Source of the DNA: Siderastrea radians | Lineage: Eukaryota > Cnidaria > Anthozoa > Scleractinia > Rhizangiidae | Direction: 5' to 3' | NCBI GenBank assembly: GCA_964017195.1 | Contig: OZ024894.1 | Span: 36,820,923 to 36,884,922, forward strand | Length of the DNA: 64,000 bases | Shown here: piece by piece, positions 45,033 through 58,130 of the stretch | How positions within the stretch are numbered: position 1 is the first letter of the stretch | Layout of the letters: every line of letters begins with the position of its first letter | The notes under the pieces: model-generated | Databases searched by the model: none | Seen by the model: only the letters and a program-made list of their open reading frames with translations | What the model was told of the DNA's origin: nothing | Position numbers and translations under genes: made by a program

Positions 45033-45498
45033 ACTGTAAACTGCCGCTTATAAGCCCTAGGGTGATACAACTTTGTAAAGGGTTTTGGGTGGGCTTATAA
45101 ATGGAGGGGCTTATATCCGGGGGGGCTTATAAGCGGAGTAAGAAAAACGTTACGAAATGAGCCACAGCAGTGTTGATCGGAATACATTTTTAATGTACCA
45201 GTTTGTAATTAACCTTTGAAATGTCATAATAAGTCAAATTCATTTCCATTTTAACAACAAAATCAAAACTGCAACAACACGAACATAACCGGAACATAAC
45301 AAAACAGAAGCTCAGAGTTAATCTTTGCAGTTTTCTGTGAGAGTGCTTAATATTAAAGAAACAGGGAAAACTAGAGCAGTGCTTATATCCGGGGGGGGGG
45401 CTTATTACCGGATGTATTTTTTGTTTACAGGTGGATGGGCCTATAGCCGGGGGGGGGGGCTTGTAAGTAGGCGGGCTTATAAGTGGCAGTTTACAGTA
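45033..45498. mobile_element. 466-bp MITE with GCTTATAAGYGGCAGTTTACAGT ends
   Basis: The left end ACTGTAAACTGCCGCTTATAAGC and the right end GCTTATAAGTGGCAGTTTACAGT are inverted with one mismatch. GGGCTTATA words with G runs are repeated inside at both ends as subterminal repeats. No target duplication is clear. Confidence 0.8.
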
Positions 45499-45499
45499 T

Positions 45500-47940
45500 T
45501 TGTTTTGAGTTTTAAGCATGTGCATTTAAACAAGTGGCATTGAAACATTCCAAGTGGACAAAAGGTAAACTGTATTTTTAGAGATGGTTGGTCTCATGTA
45601 AATACTTATGCCAGTCTGAATTTCAGACTGCACCAGAAATTGCACCAGTCTGAGTTTACAGTGCTTTAATGAAATCAGGGTTTTACTGCCGCTGGGTATC
45701 TGAGGATGTTGTTAAACATTCTTGAGAGCTGCTCAACTTTAGTCTGAGGGGGTGTTTGCATGACACCAGTTCATTGTATGCTTTTCATTCTGATACAAGT
45801 TCACCCCAGTTCCCTCTTGCTTCTCTGTATTTGTTACATGATTACAGCACAAAATCTCATAACAGTGCGAGCCATACCTGGGTGAGTTCATACCGGTATC
45901 ATGTTAACATGGTGTAACTATTTGATTCATTCTGCATTAAGTTAATTAACCATATAGCCATCCAGATAAATCTCACATCACCATGGAAAAAGGATTTTGT
46001 AACTTGATGAAGGGAGATTCTTAACTACAGATCTCGCATTGTTCCTAGGGGATTTTTGTGGATGGTATTCTGTCATACGCTGTTTTCAGCATTTCGTGCC
46101 GCTATATTGGTGAAATAATGAAGAACATCTGAATTCCACAACTGAACATTGCGCGTGCATAGCTACTGCCAGTCCCCAACCGCACATTAAAAAGAAAATC
46201 AGTAAAACTAAGAGGAAACTAGTAAGTTCCGATTTTTTGGCGAATCGCCCCACCCTTCTTTACAATCCGAAGCATGCAATTACTGTTTTTACAAAGAATA
46301 GAAGAAGTACAGCACAAAAATGTATAAACTAAGATATGTGCTTGGCCATCATAACTTTTATATTCATAATAAAGCAAATCTCTAGAAACTGTTGCTTCAA
46401 ATTTTGCATCCTCTAAATCTATATATTTGAATGATTTTAAAACTGTTTAATTATGTTTGACTGGGTTCAGAAATTGAATGGAATCAAACACAGCTGTATA
46501 TATAGGCATATTTTTGGTTAATAATTATTGTGTTCAATTACCGAACCCAAATTTACCCAATGACTGCATTCAATCCAGTTCAATTTACTGAACAGTTAGA
46601 TACGTAAGCTGGGCTAATTATATAACTGATATCTTCCACGTACCTTAACTTCACTGTAAGAAAATGCTGCATCACTGATCACTGCTGGCATATATGCCTA
46701 GAACGGAAAAAAAAGGATCAGTGAAAAAAAAAACACAAAACAAAACAAATTCAGGGCTAAAAATTGGCAGTCGCCCAGTCGCCAGTGGCGATTTAAAACT
46801 GACCAGGGCCACTAAAAGTCAAGGCTTAAATGCCTGATAAAGGACTGCAAATAAAAGTTACACTGTAGTTACAATTCAAATAAATTAGACTTTCATTGGA
46901 GCATCTCTGTTTTATTTCCCCTCCTCAACTCTAAGTTCATCAATTGAAGAAAATTTTCAGTTCTTGGAGTGCAAATTCGTGAGAGCGAGCGCCTGGCAAA
47001 TTACTTTCATCCTTAAAATAATATTAACTTTATTGTTTTTCTTTTGACAACATCAAATATGTAACATACATTATTAAAGCATTCACAACGCAATTTTTGA
47101 CCAATGTGACATTAATGAACAGAAAGAATGGGTGAACAGAATAGTAATTATACTCAATGTCAATTATTAAGGGAGTCGTCATTCACTTTGCTAGCATAAT
47201 GTCACTTCCAGCTTTGAAATGTTGTTGCCAAAGCTATACTTTGCTTTACTTTTGTGATCCACCTGATTCATGAGACGTACAAGTGCCTACTGTTGGAAAT
47301 TTTTGCATCCCGGCACCCGTGAAAGTGTTCTTCTTTCCAGCTTTTGTGGAATCCTGACAAATGATTAATAAATCATCGCCTGAACCCCTCATTTGCAGCT
47401 ATCCAAACACGTTTAACCATTTGTCTAAAAAGTGGTTATGTCTTCCACCCTTTGCACGGTTCATTGCTATAATACAGGTAAGGTAAAGCACTTGAACATC
47501 GATCGATTGAATGAGCAACAAAATGGCAGGACCTCATTTAAGTTTACTGGATGTTCAATCATCTCCAGTCTCCTTTGCTTAACTCAGTAAAAAGCCAGTT
47601 GCAATTAATCAAACATGTTCTAACTAATCCCAGCAGACAATTGTCAGTTAAACAAGCCAGATTGCCTTTAGGAAGCAAAAACACATCAGTACAAATATGT
47701 CAATTGCATAAAAAAAATCCTTTGCTTACATCTGGATCCCCCCCCCCCTTGGGAATACAGTGGTTTTTGAGAAAACCAAACAATGCATGCAGTATTTATT
47801 TGAACTTTCTAAAACATGAACATTCCATTATAAGTGACAAATAGTAAGAAGCACTTTCCACAATGCAGTGCTTTTATTTCATACATGTAGGTTAACTGAG
47901 ATCGAAAAAAATGGCAAATTGCAGTCGCCTTCTGAACTAA
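45500..47940. other. No gene recognised
   Basis: AT-rich, with short frames lacking motifs. A frame at 47551-47844 crosses a C run and is not supported. Confidence 0.5.
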
Positions 47941-48876
47941 TGCATGGTTCAATTTTGCCTGTTACCATCCCCCCACCGGGCAACCCCGGGGACAAGTCCA
48001 GCCCTCGAGTCCGGGGGTGGGGAATTGTTTGAAGTGGTCTTGTCCTGGGGGTAGAAGAGTGGGGCAAATCGAAAATAACTTCTTGTTGTTCTTGTAAAGT
48101 ACGTCACTTCTCAGTTGATATGACAGCCCCAGACCGCGTGGAGAAGATTGCCTATTTCCAGTGAAAATCTCTAGTATTTGTAGCAGACTGTTTAGAGAAG
48201 AATAATATCTCAAAATTAAAATCTGTGTTTGACAGTATGTTTATCATAAATTGTTGGACGAATGTGCATTTGATGCATACTCGAATGAATGGTGGTCATC
48301 ACAAACAAAGAAATATTTCTTCAGTGTGTTTATATTTATAATAAGACGACTTAAATAGACTCTATATAAAAACGGATGCACAGCTTTATGTTAAACAGAG
48401 ATCTCAGTCCAGTGTTCTTATGAAACAAGCTAAGAAAAACTCCCTTAAATGCTGCCATCAATTTGTTCATGGGCCTCTTGTGCGTATGCGCTATATTTAG
48501 AATAAAACATGGCGAAGAAAATTTCTTTACTTGCCAGCTGTATGCCAGTGCAGGTAGAGTTTTTTCTTCAGTTTTCTGTTCATGTTTTTATTATATTATG
48601 CATGTAGTGTCCTTCGTTCAATAAACTCTAGAAAAGCGTTTAAGTTCTTGTCAAAACGTCTGGTTTTGCTATTGTATGGAAATCAATATCGTCATTTAGG
48701 TTTTGTACACAAAACAACGTATTTGTGGTCGATGAGGAGTCCCGGGGTTGGGGAATCGTCTCCTTCTGTGTGCCCGGGGGTGGGGAATAGACTGCCAAGT
48801 GAGAAAAAAAAAATGCAAATCCCCGGGGGTAGGCCCGGGAAGGGGGGGATGGTAACAGGTAGAATTGAACCATGCA
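47941..48876. mobile_element. 936-bp MITE, TAA target duplication
   Basis: The left end TGCATGGTTCAATTTTGCCTGTTACCATC and the right end GATGGTAACAGGTAGAATTGAACCATGCA are inverted repeats with few mismatches. TAA flanks both sides, as with PIF/Harbinger-type transposition. CCCCGGGGT-type words follow the terminal repeats at both ends. Frames inside lie over these repeats. Confidence 0.8.
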
Positions 48877-48885
48877 TAATATTGA

Positions 48886-49250
48886 GTGATAAACAAAATT
48901 AATTCACACATAAGCTTAACTTGAGCTTAAGTGAAGCCAAATAAAATTATTGAAATTCAAGCAAACAATTCATTAGTGATAAACAAAATTAATTCACACA
49001 TAAGCTTAAGTCTTGAGCTTAAGTGGAGCCCAATAAAATTATTGAAATTCAACAATTCATAAGTGATAAACACAATTAATTCACACATAAGCTTAAGTCT
49101 TGAGCTTAAGTGAAGCCCAATAACATTATTGAAATTCAAGCAAACAATTCAGAAGTGATAAACACAATTAATTCACACATAAGCTTATTGGTCTTGAGCT
49201 TAAGTGAAGCCAAATGAAATTATTGAAATTCAAGCAAACAATTCAGAAAT
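48886..49250. repeat. Tandem repeat of about 88 bp, four units
   Basis: Units beginning GTGATAAACAMAATTAATTCACACATAAGCTTA start at 48886, 48976, 49063 and 49155. Each includes CTTGAGCTTAAGTG and ATTGAAATTCAAGCAAACAATTCA. The AAGCTTAAG...CTTGAGCTTAAG part is itself an inverted repeat. Confidence 0.92.
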
Positions 49251-50844
49251 CAGAATAAGGGTCAAAAAATATTTAAGACCTACTTCAGTAGATACATAAG
49301 CTCAAATGAGGATGTGCTTTTTCATCGATTCGTTACTTGCATGGATTTTGGTAGGGGTTTTGCCGAGGATATTGTAAACAATGACTGGATTCAGAGTTAA
49401 AAAGAACGAGGCATATATCAATGATGTCCTGTTTTGTTATTCTTTTGTTTAGTCAATGAGTTAACATCTTGACGATTCGCGTTGGTACTTGTTTTCGCCT
49501 TTTACTTCACTGCATGCTTTCATAAGCTGTTTTCTCCTTTGCCTGGCTACACTTTGCTCCGTGAAAACAAAACACACTGGTATTCTTCAAAGCTGAGAAA
49601 AGCGGGTTATCGTCGTAAAAGTAAATAACTGGAAATATTATATTTATGACCAAAGCCAAGACAACTTTCTCTTTGTTCGAGATAACGGGGAATTGGAAAT
49701 GAGCCAGTTGAGTTGAGATAAATAAAAGCGAATTTCCCATACCGTAATATTCTGTGAAATGATTGAAAAATTCCGAGAAACTCACCCGGGAAACTCAGCA
49801 AGCAGGTCTTCACGCTGGTTCAGTTAAAGCATCGGGCCAAAGCAATCCATATTTCTCCTCTCAATAAAGACATCCATATTCCACTTAATAGGCATTTAGG
49901 ACCGGCAGTCGAGTTTCTTTAGCCTATCTTTTCATTTCTAACGTTGAAAAGGTATTGTGTCCTCGTTCTCAGCCACGCGCGCGGCCAGATTGCGAAATCT
50001 TGTAACATGATACCATCACCTTTGCACTACCCCCTCAAATTGCGTTCCCTTTTTTCGTTTTGTTTTGGTTTGTTTCTTTTCCTCTTTTTTTCACTTTCTA
50101 TGAGTAGTATTAAATGACATACCGTAAAAGGTGCGGTGTTTAAGTTTTGACGAAAAGTTCACTTTTGTAACAGTGCATTTTTTTTTTGTTAAACAAACTT
50201 TGCTAAAGCACGGAGATTGATTTTAACTGAACACCTTGTAACTTCATGCTGTCCTTGGCGTAAATTTCTTCTCCGTTCTCGATTACGACTTCCTTCCCCT
50301 TGATGATCTGTAGAATAAAATACAAAAACGTAGACGTAAATTATTCGGTGGTACAAAATTATTTCCAATCACAAATAGATAAAAATCAAGAAAACTGTAC
50401 CCGACATGTTTACAGTTCTCTGTCGGCGTCTCTCAGTTTTCCTCTGGCGTTGTTCTTCAGTACCGTTCCGTCTTATTTCTAGTTGCTTTTATCTCTCTGC
50501 TGTACTGTTCCTTCGTCTTTTTCGTTTTCGTTTCTGCTCTGCTTGACCGGGTGCTTGACGCTGTTCTTCAGTGGCGTTTCTCCTTCTTTTCCGTTGTTGT
50601 TCTCTATCTCCGTCTCTTTTCCTTCGTCTCTGCTCTTCCAGCGAAAATTGCCTCATGTAAGAATGTCATGAAATGCGACGTACGTACGTACGTATGTATG
50701 TATGTATGTATGTATGTATGTACGGCGCACGCGCCCGCGAGCCATTCCGCTTGCCATGACCATAAAAAATTACCAGCACGCCTTTAAGTATGACTATGGG
50801 GCTCCACTCCCGCGGCCTACGGCCGCGGAGGAGTTCCGCTATTA
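49251..50844. other. No gene recognised
   Basis: AT-rich DNA with a T-rich stretch and a (GTAC/GTAT)n run at 50680-50721. Overlapping short frames at 50300-50790 cross the microsatellite and lack motifs. Confidence 0.5.
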
Positions 50845-50985
50845 TATATTATAATGATACAATTATATATTATTATTAATTGTATTAAGATACTTAGAGT
50901 AAAAAAGAGAAGTATTACATCAAATTAATTTTGAATAACATTAAATATTCATATTTCCGTGAAATCCGTCTTTTCCGCTACTCTT
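50845..50985. repeat. Repeat copy interrupted by the Kolobok insertion
   Basis: Reverse complement of 42760-42930. It ends in CCGCTACTCTTTTAA, where the related copies read on as GAGTC, so the Kolobok element inserted in the TTAA of this repeat. Confidence 0.8.
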
Positions 50986-50989
50986 TTAA

Positions 50990-51209
50990 AGTGTATATGA
51001 CAGATTTTTTTTTATTTGCTTGATAAAATCTACACAGTGTCCTGATATCAACAGCGAAAAAAATTTTTCGATATCGATTTTTCTTCCCCGCGTTTTAATC
51101 GTCTAAAAACGTGAAATTTCACTTCCGGTGGGGTACAAAACCGCGCAGGAGACTGGGAATGATTGTGACGTCAAAACAGGACCTCTTGTTTCGCGGCAAG
51201 CAAGTTTCT
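50990..51209 (+). repeat. Left terminal inverted repeat of the Kolobok element
   Basis: Includes AGTGTATATGACAGA, a CGATATCGATTTTTC palindrome and TGACGTCA at 51166, a CRE-like word that could serve the promoter of the transposase gene that starts just inside. Confidence 0.9.
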
Positions 51210-51249
51210 CGGTCATTTCGCTAGTTGTTTTCGTGTTGGTGTATTTGTT

Positions 51250-54200
51250 GTGAGAAAGAATGGTGCAAAAAGAAACACGAAAGACGAGAAAAAAGGTATT
51301 TCTATTCATCCAATACCTTTCTACGACGATCCTAGACCAGAAGCCGTGAAAAGAAGACGAAAATGGATTTCCTTCGTCAGTGCCACTCGCAAGAAGTGGA
51401 CTGCCAGCAAATACTCGGTTGTCTGTTCGGTGCATTTCACGCCCGAAGACTTTGTACGGCTGTCCTTCAAAGAAAGCACATTACAGCAAAGATTGAAAAA
51501 AGATGAAATTGGCGTTCTACCAGTGCCTAGCATTCACCAGGTAAAGGCACCAGAGGAAGAAACGAGCAGAGACCTTCGTATGAAACGCCGTTCGGTAAGT
51601 TTTTTTTTTCTCACCTTTAGATTGTTTATATACTCACGCCTTTCTTGCGTTCCTTGCAATGGAAAGCTTAGTCTCTTTTAGACCTTTGCTAGTGCTGCAA
51701 ATCATTGTTGGTTTTGTGCTTGTGATGCTTTTTTTTTCTTACTTGTTGCAAATTATAAGCTTACCAAAAATCCATCCTAGAATATTTTACTCTTTATGTT
51801 ATGTTTTAGTTTTTGAAAGATAATGCTGGAGCATCGAGAAGTCCAAGTACTGATCAGGAGCCACAACGATCCGAAGTGGTAATTGAAGATGATGATCTTA
51901 CCTGTGATGTGGAATGTGAAGTTGTCGAGGACGAGGAGGACGATGAGGTTATGTCTGACGTGGACGTGACTCTGCCTCCAGATTTGGCTGGACAAGTTGT
52001 TGTAGAGGAAGGAAGTGCTACTATTGAAAGTACATGTAGCAGCTGTCCACAAGTTCAGGAAGTAAGTTCAACACTCAACAGTTTGTTTTTTTTGTGTGCA
52101 ATGGCTCATATGATGAGAATTTTTTAGGAGATGCCTTGATCATTACATGGTTTCTTCCTAAAAGAAATTTTCTTTTTAGAAGAAGTTCAGGACTTTCAAC
52201 TTAAAAATAGACATTCTGGACCTATGTGTTTCAGGTTGAGTGTGCCAACTGCATAAAGTTGCAGACCAGGGAAAGGAAGTTACGGAACCAGTATGCTGGT
52301 TTAAAATTTAAGTATGACAGACTGAAGAGGCAGGGGTACAAGAAGAGAAAACAAGGTAAGGAATGCATATTTTTAATATTTTACAACTGAACCCTGGTAA
52401 ATGTACTCAACTCATGTGCATACAAATACCATCTCTGGCTTTTTCTCTACAACATTGCCTATACATTTGCATTTGCACATTTGGCAGAAAAATTATCCTC
52501 TATCTTTTTCTTCTCATTTTTATTCTTTACAGGTACTAATCGACATGGTGGTCTACCAGAGTCTGTAATCCAGCTGCCAAGAGAAGAAAAACAGCAAGTG
52601 GATCAAGACAAAGATGAACAGCTGGACGTGGATATGGAGGACTATGGTGATGATGATTTTGACATTTATCCTTCAAGCCCCCAAGATGAATACTCCACAG
52701 AGCAGGAGACAGAGTCTGATACAGATCTGTCAGCCACAGAGGAAGAAACTGTGGATCACAGGTACATGATACGTTGTTTGTTAGCAAAAGATTTTGTTAG
52801 CAACAATCTTTATAAGTACACCGATGCACACCCCATATACATGTGTATTTAGAAGCATCTGCTAAAAAACATTCAAATACACCTGTACAGTTTACATCAC
52901 GGCCATCACAATTTGAGCTCATGTATTTTTTTCTTCTTCATTTTAGTGTCCATGTTACAGATGACAACCTTCGGACTCAGCCAAAACATGTAGTGTTCCT
53001 GACCCAGCTGTTGATGCTTTTTCAGTTTTGTCATATTTGTAAGGCTGATGGCCCACAAGTCAGTACTCGTCAAGAGGGCACAATGGCTGTTGTAACCACC
53101 ACCTGTCGCAACCCAAAGTGTACAAGAAGAATTTTTACTTGGAGGAGTCAACCAAATATGCCTGGAACACAAATTGCTGCTGGCAATTTTCTACTATGCT
53201 TTGCCATTTTGATGGCTGGTGGGTCAGCCAGTAAAGTTATCCATATCTTCCAGCACATGGGACTGGGATGTGTATCCTTGCGTTCATTCTTCCGATACCA
53301 GAGAGTAAGTAATTTTATTTAAAAACTGCTTTCTGTGCACACAGCCCCATATATTTATTATTCATGCAGCAATCTCATACTTTTTCACACAATATTCAGT
53401 TAATATGAATAACGTCAAAACATGTGCATAATGCAATAATTTATGGGGCTGTCATGGAATTCTTGCCATAATTTATGTTGGCTCTGCTGCACATGGAGTC
53501 TTTGAAAGATTGCAACAGCCAACCATCAAAAGTTAGCTCCTACAATACTCTCCTGTACAATACATTTCATACACCTGTCAAAGTGTTGAGAACATAGTAC
53601 TTAACCCTTTAAGCCCTAACAGCAACAAAGATGAAATTTCTCTTTACATTATCACTTCTTGTTGAAACAATGAAGTGATGAGAATAAAGAAAGTGATCAC
53701 CAAGGATAAGATGTCTTGATATTTAGACATACTCTACTTACTAGCTCCATAACAAAATAATGTATGGAGAACATTAAGGGGAATATAGGCATTTTTATAT
53801 CAGGGCTTAAAGGGTTAATGCTGTATGATGTGTGATGTTTTACGAGTTCCCATGTAATGTGCATCAATATTGTTTACAGGTTGTATGTATATTTTATATT
53901 TTGCAGGAAAGGTTATTCCCAATGATCTATCTTCACTGGAAGAAATATCAAGAAAACATGATGCAGAGGTTAAAGGAAGTGGGAGAAGCTCTTGTGATGG
54001 CTGGTGATGGGAGGCATGACAGTATGGGGCACAGTACCAAATATGGTGCCTATACCATATTCTGCTGTACATTGTCCAAGATTGTTCACTTTTCTTTGGT
54101 TCAGGTAAGAAATTATTTATTTCTTTTGCCTTATTATAGGGATATACATTCATAACGCTGGCAATGTTTTTGTTTTAATTAGTTCCTCCACTGTTTATTT

Positions 54201-57200
54201 TGTAGCGCAATGAAGCAGGGAGTAGTTTTGGCATGGAGTATATGGGATTCCAACGGTGTATGACCTACCTGTCTGAATGTGGAATAAAAATTTCCACATT
54301 CATTTCAGATAGGCATACTTCAATTGCCAAACACATGAAGGAGAAGCTGAGTGGCATAGTACATTACTTTGATCTCTGGCACTTGAAGAAAAGTATGTTT
54401 ATTTGAGTTGCACATTTCTTAGAATTCAGTTATTTAATATGATGGTGATGTAAAAATGTTGCTGTTGTCTACAAAATTTTAGAAGTGCAAAAGGTGCTCT
54501 CAACAATTGCAAAGGAAAGTGGATGCGAGGCTGTCGCGGAATGGATCAGGCCCTGTGTAAACCACTTGCACTGGAGTGCAACATCAACTGCCTGTGGAAG
54601 TGGAAGGATCATTTGGGCTAAGTTTAAGTCCTTCCTTAGCCATATTACTAACAAGCACACAGGACTAGATGATCCTCTATTCAATAAATGTGCTCATGGA
54701 GCCATTCATCATCGAAGGTGGCTTTTGAAAGGTGACTTATTAGCTTTTACTATGCATGAATTTGTCACTTTTTTCCACTGACAGTTTTAGTTCTCCTCCC
54801 TTACAAGTACAATGTAATTCACTGTAGTCAGGACTCAAAGCAAGCACACTTAAGATATACATTAGTTACACCATTGTAAATTGAGTACTCTGATTGTACT
54901 ATGTCACTTTAAAGAAATACAGGACAAGTACATGCACATTACTTGGAAGGGGGGTACTCCCATATATTTTTATTAAGCTATATAGGTATGTGCTGCTTCT
55001 GGGCCTCAAAAAGGACATCAATTTTCAATGTCATTTGCCTTAAATAGGGTCAGGATTTAAGAACCTTGGTGGCACAAAACTAACTCCCCGCCCCCCAGCA
55101 TGTACATGTACAGTCAGTGACCTACCCAAACCTTACACCTTTGGCTTGGTTTATTGCAGACTCATCGGTGTATGAAAAGGTATATGCTGCTCTAACCAAC
55201 TCCAGGTTAATAAGTGGAATCAAGCAAGCATCTCCACTCTCCCAAACTAGCTGCCTAGAGGGTTTCCACTCTGTTTTAAACCATTTCTGCCCCAAAATGA
55301 TTGCATACAGTTTTGCTGGAATGTTTTGCAGGTGAGTATAATTGATTACATGCAATGCAGTACTGTTTCACAACACTTCTTTTGATGAACATGCAGTTGT
55401 GACTATAATTTTCATTCCAGGCATTTCCAGTGGGGGGGAGGTGTCAAACTGGAAAACTGTCTATGGGGGAGGGCAGGGTTGCCACAGGTCAGGAAATGGT
55501 CAGGGAAAAACAAAATTCTTCAAGGTCAGGGAAAACTGACATTTTGAAGAAAAGTCAGGGAAAATTGAATTACAATTTCATACACCATTGATGACTGAAA
55601 GAAATATTTCAGGTCACTGTGATCTCTCCTTTTTCTTGTCTCTTTGTTTTGTTAAAACCATCGTGGAAATGCCCTAATTGTTGCGATTTGTTGAAAACTT
55701 GTCAGTCTTAAATAAATGGGTGGAAAGGACGGCTGTAAGGGGAGGCCGGAGGCCGCTACTATATCTGACATTTTGTATTTATCAATTCTGGTCAGGGAAA
55801 TTATATTTTTATCAGGAAAAAGTCAGGGAAAAGTCAGGGAATTTTGAAAACTCATGTCTGTGGCAACCATGGAGGGGGATTATGGATATTTTTGTTATTG
55901 TGAGGGTGATGTGCTTTTTCAGCGGTGGGTCTGGGAGTTTTTCTTGAACAACCACATGCACATGTACGTTATTTTTTCTTGGTGTTCATATACCTTTTTA
56001 TTAATCTTTACAATAGGCATGTCCTTGCAGCAATACATTTTAATTTTAATTTGATGCGGGATACCAAGAAGAATGCCAATGGTTCTGAACAAATCCGAGT
56101 CATCTACCCCAAGTTCAAGAATGGGGAAGCTTCAATCAGAGACATCACAATTGAACAAAACTTTGGTAAGAAACTGTAACTTTTATTATCAGTAATCACA
56201 GGATTACAAAGTGTTGACTACATGCTAAATGTACCCAAAGGGATTGATTTCTGAGTGTTCCTTGAATTTCTTTTTTTGTTGATCACTGACTTGCCCAGTT
56301 TCATGAACCTCCCCCTTTTCCCTGTCTAGTGCCTTCTGTGTCACATACAGTACATATCTGTGTTCTCTAAGATAACATCTTATTTTCATCTCTGAACTTA
56401 AGTGATTATAGTCACAATTTGTTATAAATTCATGCAAAAAAATTGTATTTATATATTTATTTTATTAATTTAATAAAGCCAATGTTTGTTTACATTGTTA
56501 AGATTATGTTGAGGAGTTTTACCAGACCTATTTGGAGGCTGAAAATTTAAAACAGCTTGGTACTGCTGCAAATGAGCTTCAGGAACAATCGCCACTGCCG
56601 ATGAACAGCATGCTGGAAAAAGAAGAAAGACAGGATGCAGTGGAACGAAGGCAGGCCAGGCAGAAAATGACAGCAGTCAATGTTCCACCAACTACTCCAT
56701 GTAAGCGAACTTCTCTGTTCTTGTATAATTTATATAGAAATAACTGGATAATGTATTTATTCTAAGCATGTACACTGCATGTAGCTCTATCCAGGGCTGT
56801 GCACTAGCAGTGCCCGGTGCCCCTAGCAACTCACCTTTGCCCTTGTGTGACAATGACATCTTACTTACACATAAATCTTATGTGCTTGGCACCTGCGGTG
56901 TATTAGGTTTAGAGGTTTTGATTCCCTACAATTCTTCTGAGAGTACAGTCCTTTCTTTCCCATTGATTTTTATTATCAACTTGTAACGTAAAGCCTTGTA
57001 TCCTTTATTCTTTGTTATTTATGAAAAAGCTCTACATATTAAATATCTCTATATACATTGCTATCACTAAAACTAATCAAAGAAATAAATAGATAAAGAA
57101 ACCTGTGTTGTATAATTTGGTGTAGCAGTTATGGATTATATCTAAAAATCATCACAAATGTGAACCAAACTGAAAATTTCTTAAGAAACGCTATAATAAA

Positions 57201-57438
57201 GAGCAAAACGTAAATTATTATTTTATCAGCTTGAAAGTTTTACTAATTTATTTCCCTTTTTTTGGCCACAGTATCTGTTGTTCTTGCACAAGAGGCAGCT
57301 GCATCACAGTCATCAAGTAGAGGAAGAACAAGAAATTGCACTGTTTGCAAAAGACCCATGAGAGGTCACAACCTTCTGCTTGATTGTCCAAGGAACCAGG
57401 AAAAACAAAGCAGTAATGACAATGGACCTGTGGCATAA
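51250..57438 (+). CDS. Kolobok transposase, 12 exons
   Basis: Exons: 51250-51594, 51810-52061, 52235-52355, 52533-52761, 52947-53304, 53907-54104, 54206-54392, 54483-54731, 55160-55331, 56017-56165, 56503-56700, 57272-57438, giving about 874 residues. All have GT-AG borders and matching phases. Order: a THAP-like module with WTASKYSVVCSVHF near residue 55; acidic linker; a short coiled coil (KLQTRERKLRNQYAGLKFKYD); a Cys-rich unit (FCHICKAD, then CRNPKC). The catalytic core follows, with AGDGRHDSMGHS, ISDRHTSIAKHMK and LEGFHSVLNHFCPK giving the D, D and E. The C-terminal knuckle is CTVCKRPMRGHNLLLDC. Cut-and-paste into TTAA is the family activity. The 5' end is uncertain because the N-terminal cysteine pair of THAP is not seen in frame. 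Confidence 0.85.
53605..53814. mobile_element. 210-bp piggyBac-like MITE in a transposase intron
   Basis: CCCTTTAAGCCCT and GGGCTTAAAGGG ends are inverted, with TTAA on both sides (53601-53604, 53815-53818). It lies between exons 5 and 6, so the host transposon tolerated a TTAA insertion in an intron. Confidence 0.8.
55474..55870. mobile_element. 397-bp MITE in a transposase intron
   Basis: CAGGGTTGCCACAG at the left and CTGTGGCAACCATG at the right are inverted with one mismatch. TCAGGGAAAA words are repeated inside both ends. The TGCCACA-type ends recall hAT elements, but no 8-bp duplication is clear in the G-rich flanks. Confidence 0.65.
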
Positions 57439-58130
57439 TGATTTCATGCCTTATGTGGAGTCTGCGTGCAATTTTTTCCACATAAATTTGTATTTTTTTG
57501 TGTTTCAAAAACAGTGTTTTTGGTACAGTCTAGTTTAATCTGGTGTACTACAAACCCTAGTGTGAACTAAGTGGCCAGTGTAACTATTCACTGCCAAACA
57601 TAATATTTTGATATTAATCTTTGAATTATTTGGTTTCCAAGAAGTGCATTTACTTTGTAGTATACATGCAGAAGAATACACATCATAGTAGAAAATTGCT
57701 ATTGTATTCCTGAGAACCGTGATGTGCAAGCTTTACTAGTTGTAGGTACCCAGCTATGGGAGCGGAACCAAAATAAAATAATGTGTGACATTGTCTTTTA
57801 GACTGAACATTATTACTGCTCTTATACTTAGGTACTTTCAAAGACTTCTGAATTTTTATTATTTTTTATTCTTTTGAGTACATTGAACAGTGCAATATGC
57901 GAGGGAAGTAAATAAGTTAGGTTATTCACTTGAAGTCAAACTTATAACTTTCATCACCAATTTTTGTTAAATATGACACATGTAAGTGGTGTACAATTGA
58001 CTGTTTTCTGCAAGACAATATAAGTCAAAAGTAGAAAAAAATGTAAAATTGACATTGACAGTGTTTCTCTAATTATGCAGCTTAAAGAAATCATGAATGT
58101 GAGGAACATGAATGACACTAAAAATTACTG

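Noticed and set aside
48886..49250. CRISPR-like array of direct repeats with spacers
   Set aside because: The units are 87-92 bp and contiguous, with no unique spacers, and the genome is animal.
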